Part shown: one piece after another, positions 63,874-64,000 of the stretch | Position numbering within the stretch: position 1 is the stretch's first letter | How the letters are laid out: every line of letters starts with the position of its first letter | DNA from: Sphingomonas aerophila | Lineage (GTDB): Bacteria; Pseudomonadota; Alphaproteobacteria; Sphingomonadales; Sphingomonadaceae | Length of the DNA: 64,000 nucleotides | Direction of reading: 5' to 3' | NCBI RefSeq assembly: GCF_014199305.1 | Contig: NZ_JACIJK010000001.1 | Location: forward strand, 1-64,000 | Made by a program: the position numbers and the translations under genes | The notes under the pieces: model-generated | Seen by the model: the letters and a program-made list of their open reading frames with translations, nothing else | What the model was told of the DNA's origin: nothing | The model's database searches: none

Positions 63874-64000
63874 CCGGCGCGATGACCTACGACATTCGCC
63901 ACGTCACTCGGTTCGACTACGGCGCGCAGGTGAAGTTCGCTCGTTGCAACCTGCGCCTCCGACCGATCGACTGGCCGGGGCAGCGGCTTGACCGGTATGC
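63870..64000 (+). CDS. Transglutaminase-family protein, 5' end only
   Basis: The first 43 residues are visible, MTGAMTYDIRHVTRFDYGAQ followed by VKFARCNLRLRPIDWPGQRL, the N-terminal beta domain of bacterial transglutaminase-like proteins (Bact_transglu_N). The Cys-His-Asp catalytic core lies beyond the right edge. The ATG overlaps the previous stop, fitting the conserved ATP-grasp/alpha-E/transglutaminase operon. Confidence 0.88.
   Translation, partial: MTGAMTYDIRHVTRFDYGAQVKFARCNLRLRPIDWPGQRLDRY

Overview
The window looks like chromosome from a GC-rich alphaproteobacterium, most likely a sphingomonad (Sphingomonas or a close relative). The main reasons are a SciP-type (DUF1153) cell-cycle regulator, a HisKA_2 kinase with its own receiver, a DUF6894 protein, and the Ku/LigD plus circularly permuted ATP-grasp/alpha-E/transglutaminase neighbourhood. 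This assignment rests on recognised gene families; no database search was run.

Region 1 (1-23.0 kb) is a very dense signal-transduction island. After a ferritin-like gene end and a VOC protein come 14 signalling genes in about 22 kb: a soluble PAS-methyl-accepting protein, five histidine kinases (CHASE3-like-PAS-HisKA-REC-Hpt hybrid; CHASE-like-PAS3-HisKA; REC-PAS-HisKA_2; MHYT-PAS-HisKA-REC; GAF-PAS3-HisKA-REC), five stand-alone receivers, a BLUF blue-light photoreceptor, a GAF-GGDEF diguanylate cyclase and a PAS-GGDEF-EAL protein. Small unknown genes lie between them. None of the proteins carries an obvious DNA-binding output, so the block probably acts through phosphotransfer and c-di-GMP. 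Decayed copies (a 3' fragment of an 80-codon gene at 11.1 kb and a 5'-truncated receiver at 23.7 kb) show that genes here have been duplicated and lost.

Region 2 (23-41.6 kb) is accessory-looking: a PAP2 phosphatase, a glycoside hydrolase with a LacI-type operator-like palindrome, a zinc-ribbon-like gene, a 5'-truncated Tn3-type resolvase, two predicted EreA/ChaN/DUF5694-like proteins, an esterase, AnmK, an S41 peptidase, an orphan Imm33-type immunity-like protein, HU, and many small secreted, lipoprotein or unknown genes. From 33.5 to 40.6 kb the intergenic gaps carry at least six copies of a short hairpin repeat. Two genes here look broken: a small membrane protein with an in-frame TAG, and an HTH-VOC gene with a one-base frameshift. 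The region stops at the 3' end of a tRNA-Ser(GGA) gene, a common island boundary, although no integrase or att duplication was seen.

Region 3 (41.7-64 kb) is ordinary, more uniformly GC-rich core genome: a cyclophilin-type PPIase, a four-gene Mla-like lipid transport operon (MlaE with N-terminal STAS-like domain, MlaF, MlaD, ABC auxiliary lipoprotein), a DUF445 protein, an RND efflux pump with its adaptor, a SIMPL protein, a GlsB/YeaQ-type membrane protein, SciP, MnmA, PhzF, a CDF transporter and PdxH in an overlapping cluster, Ku and LigD for end joining, and the start of an ATP-grasp/alpha-E to transglutaminase operon that runs off the right edge.
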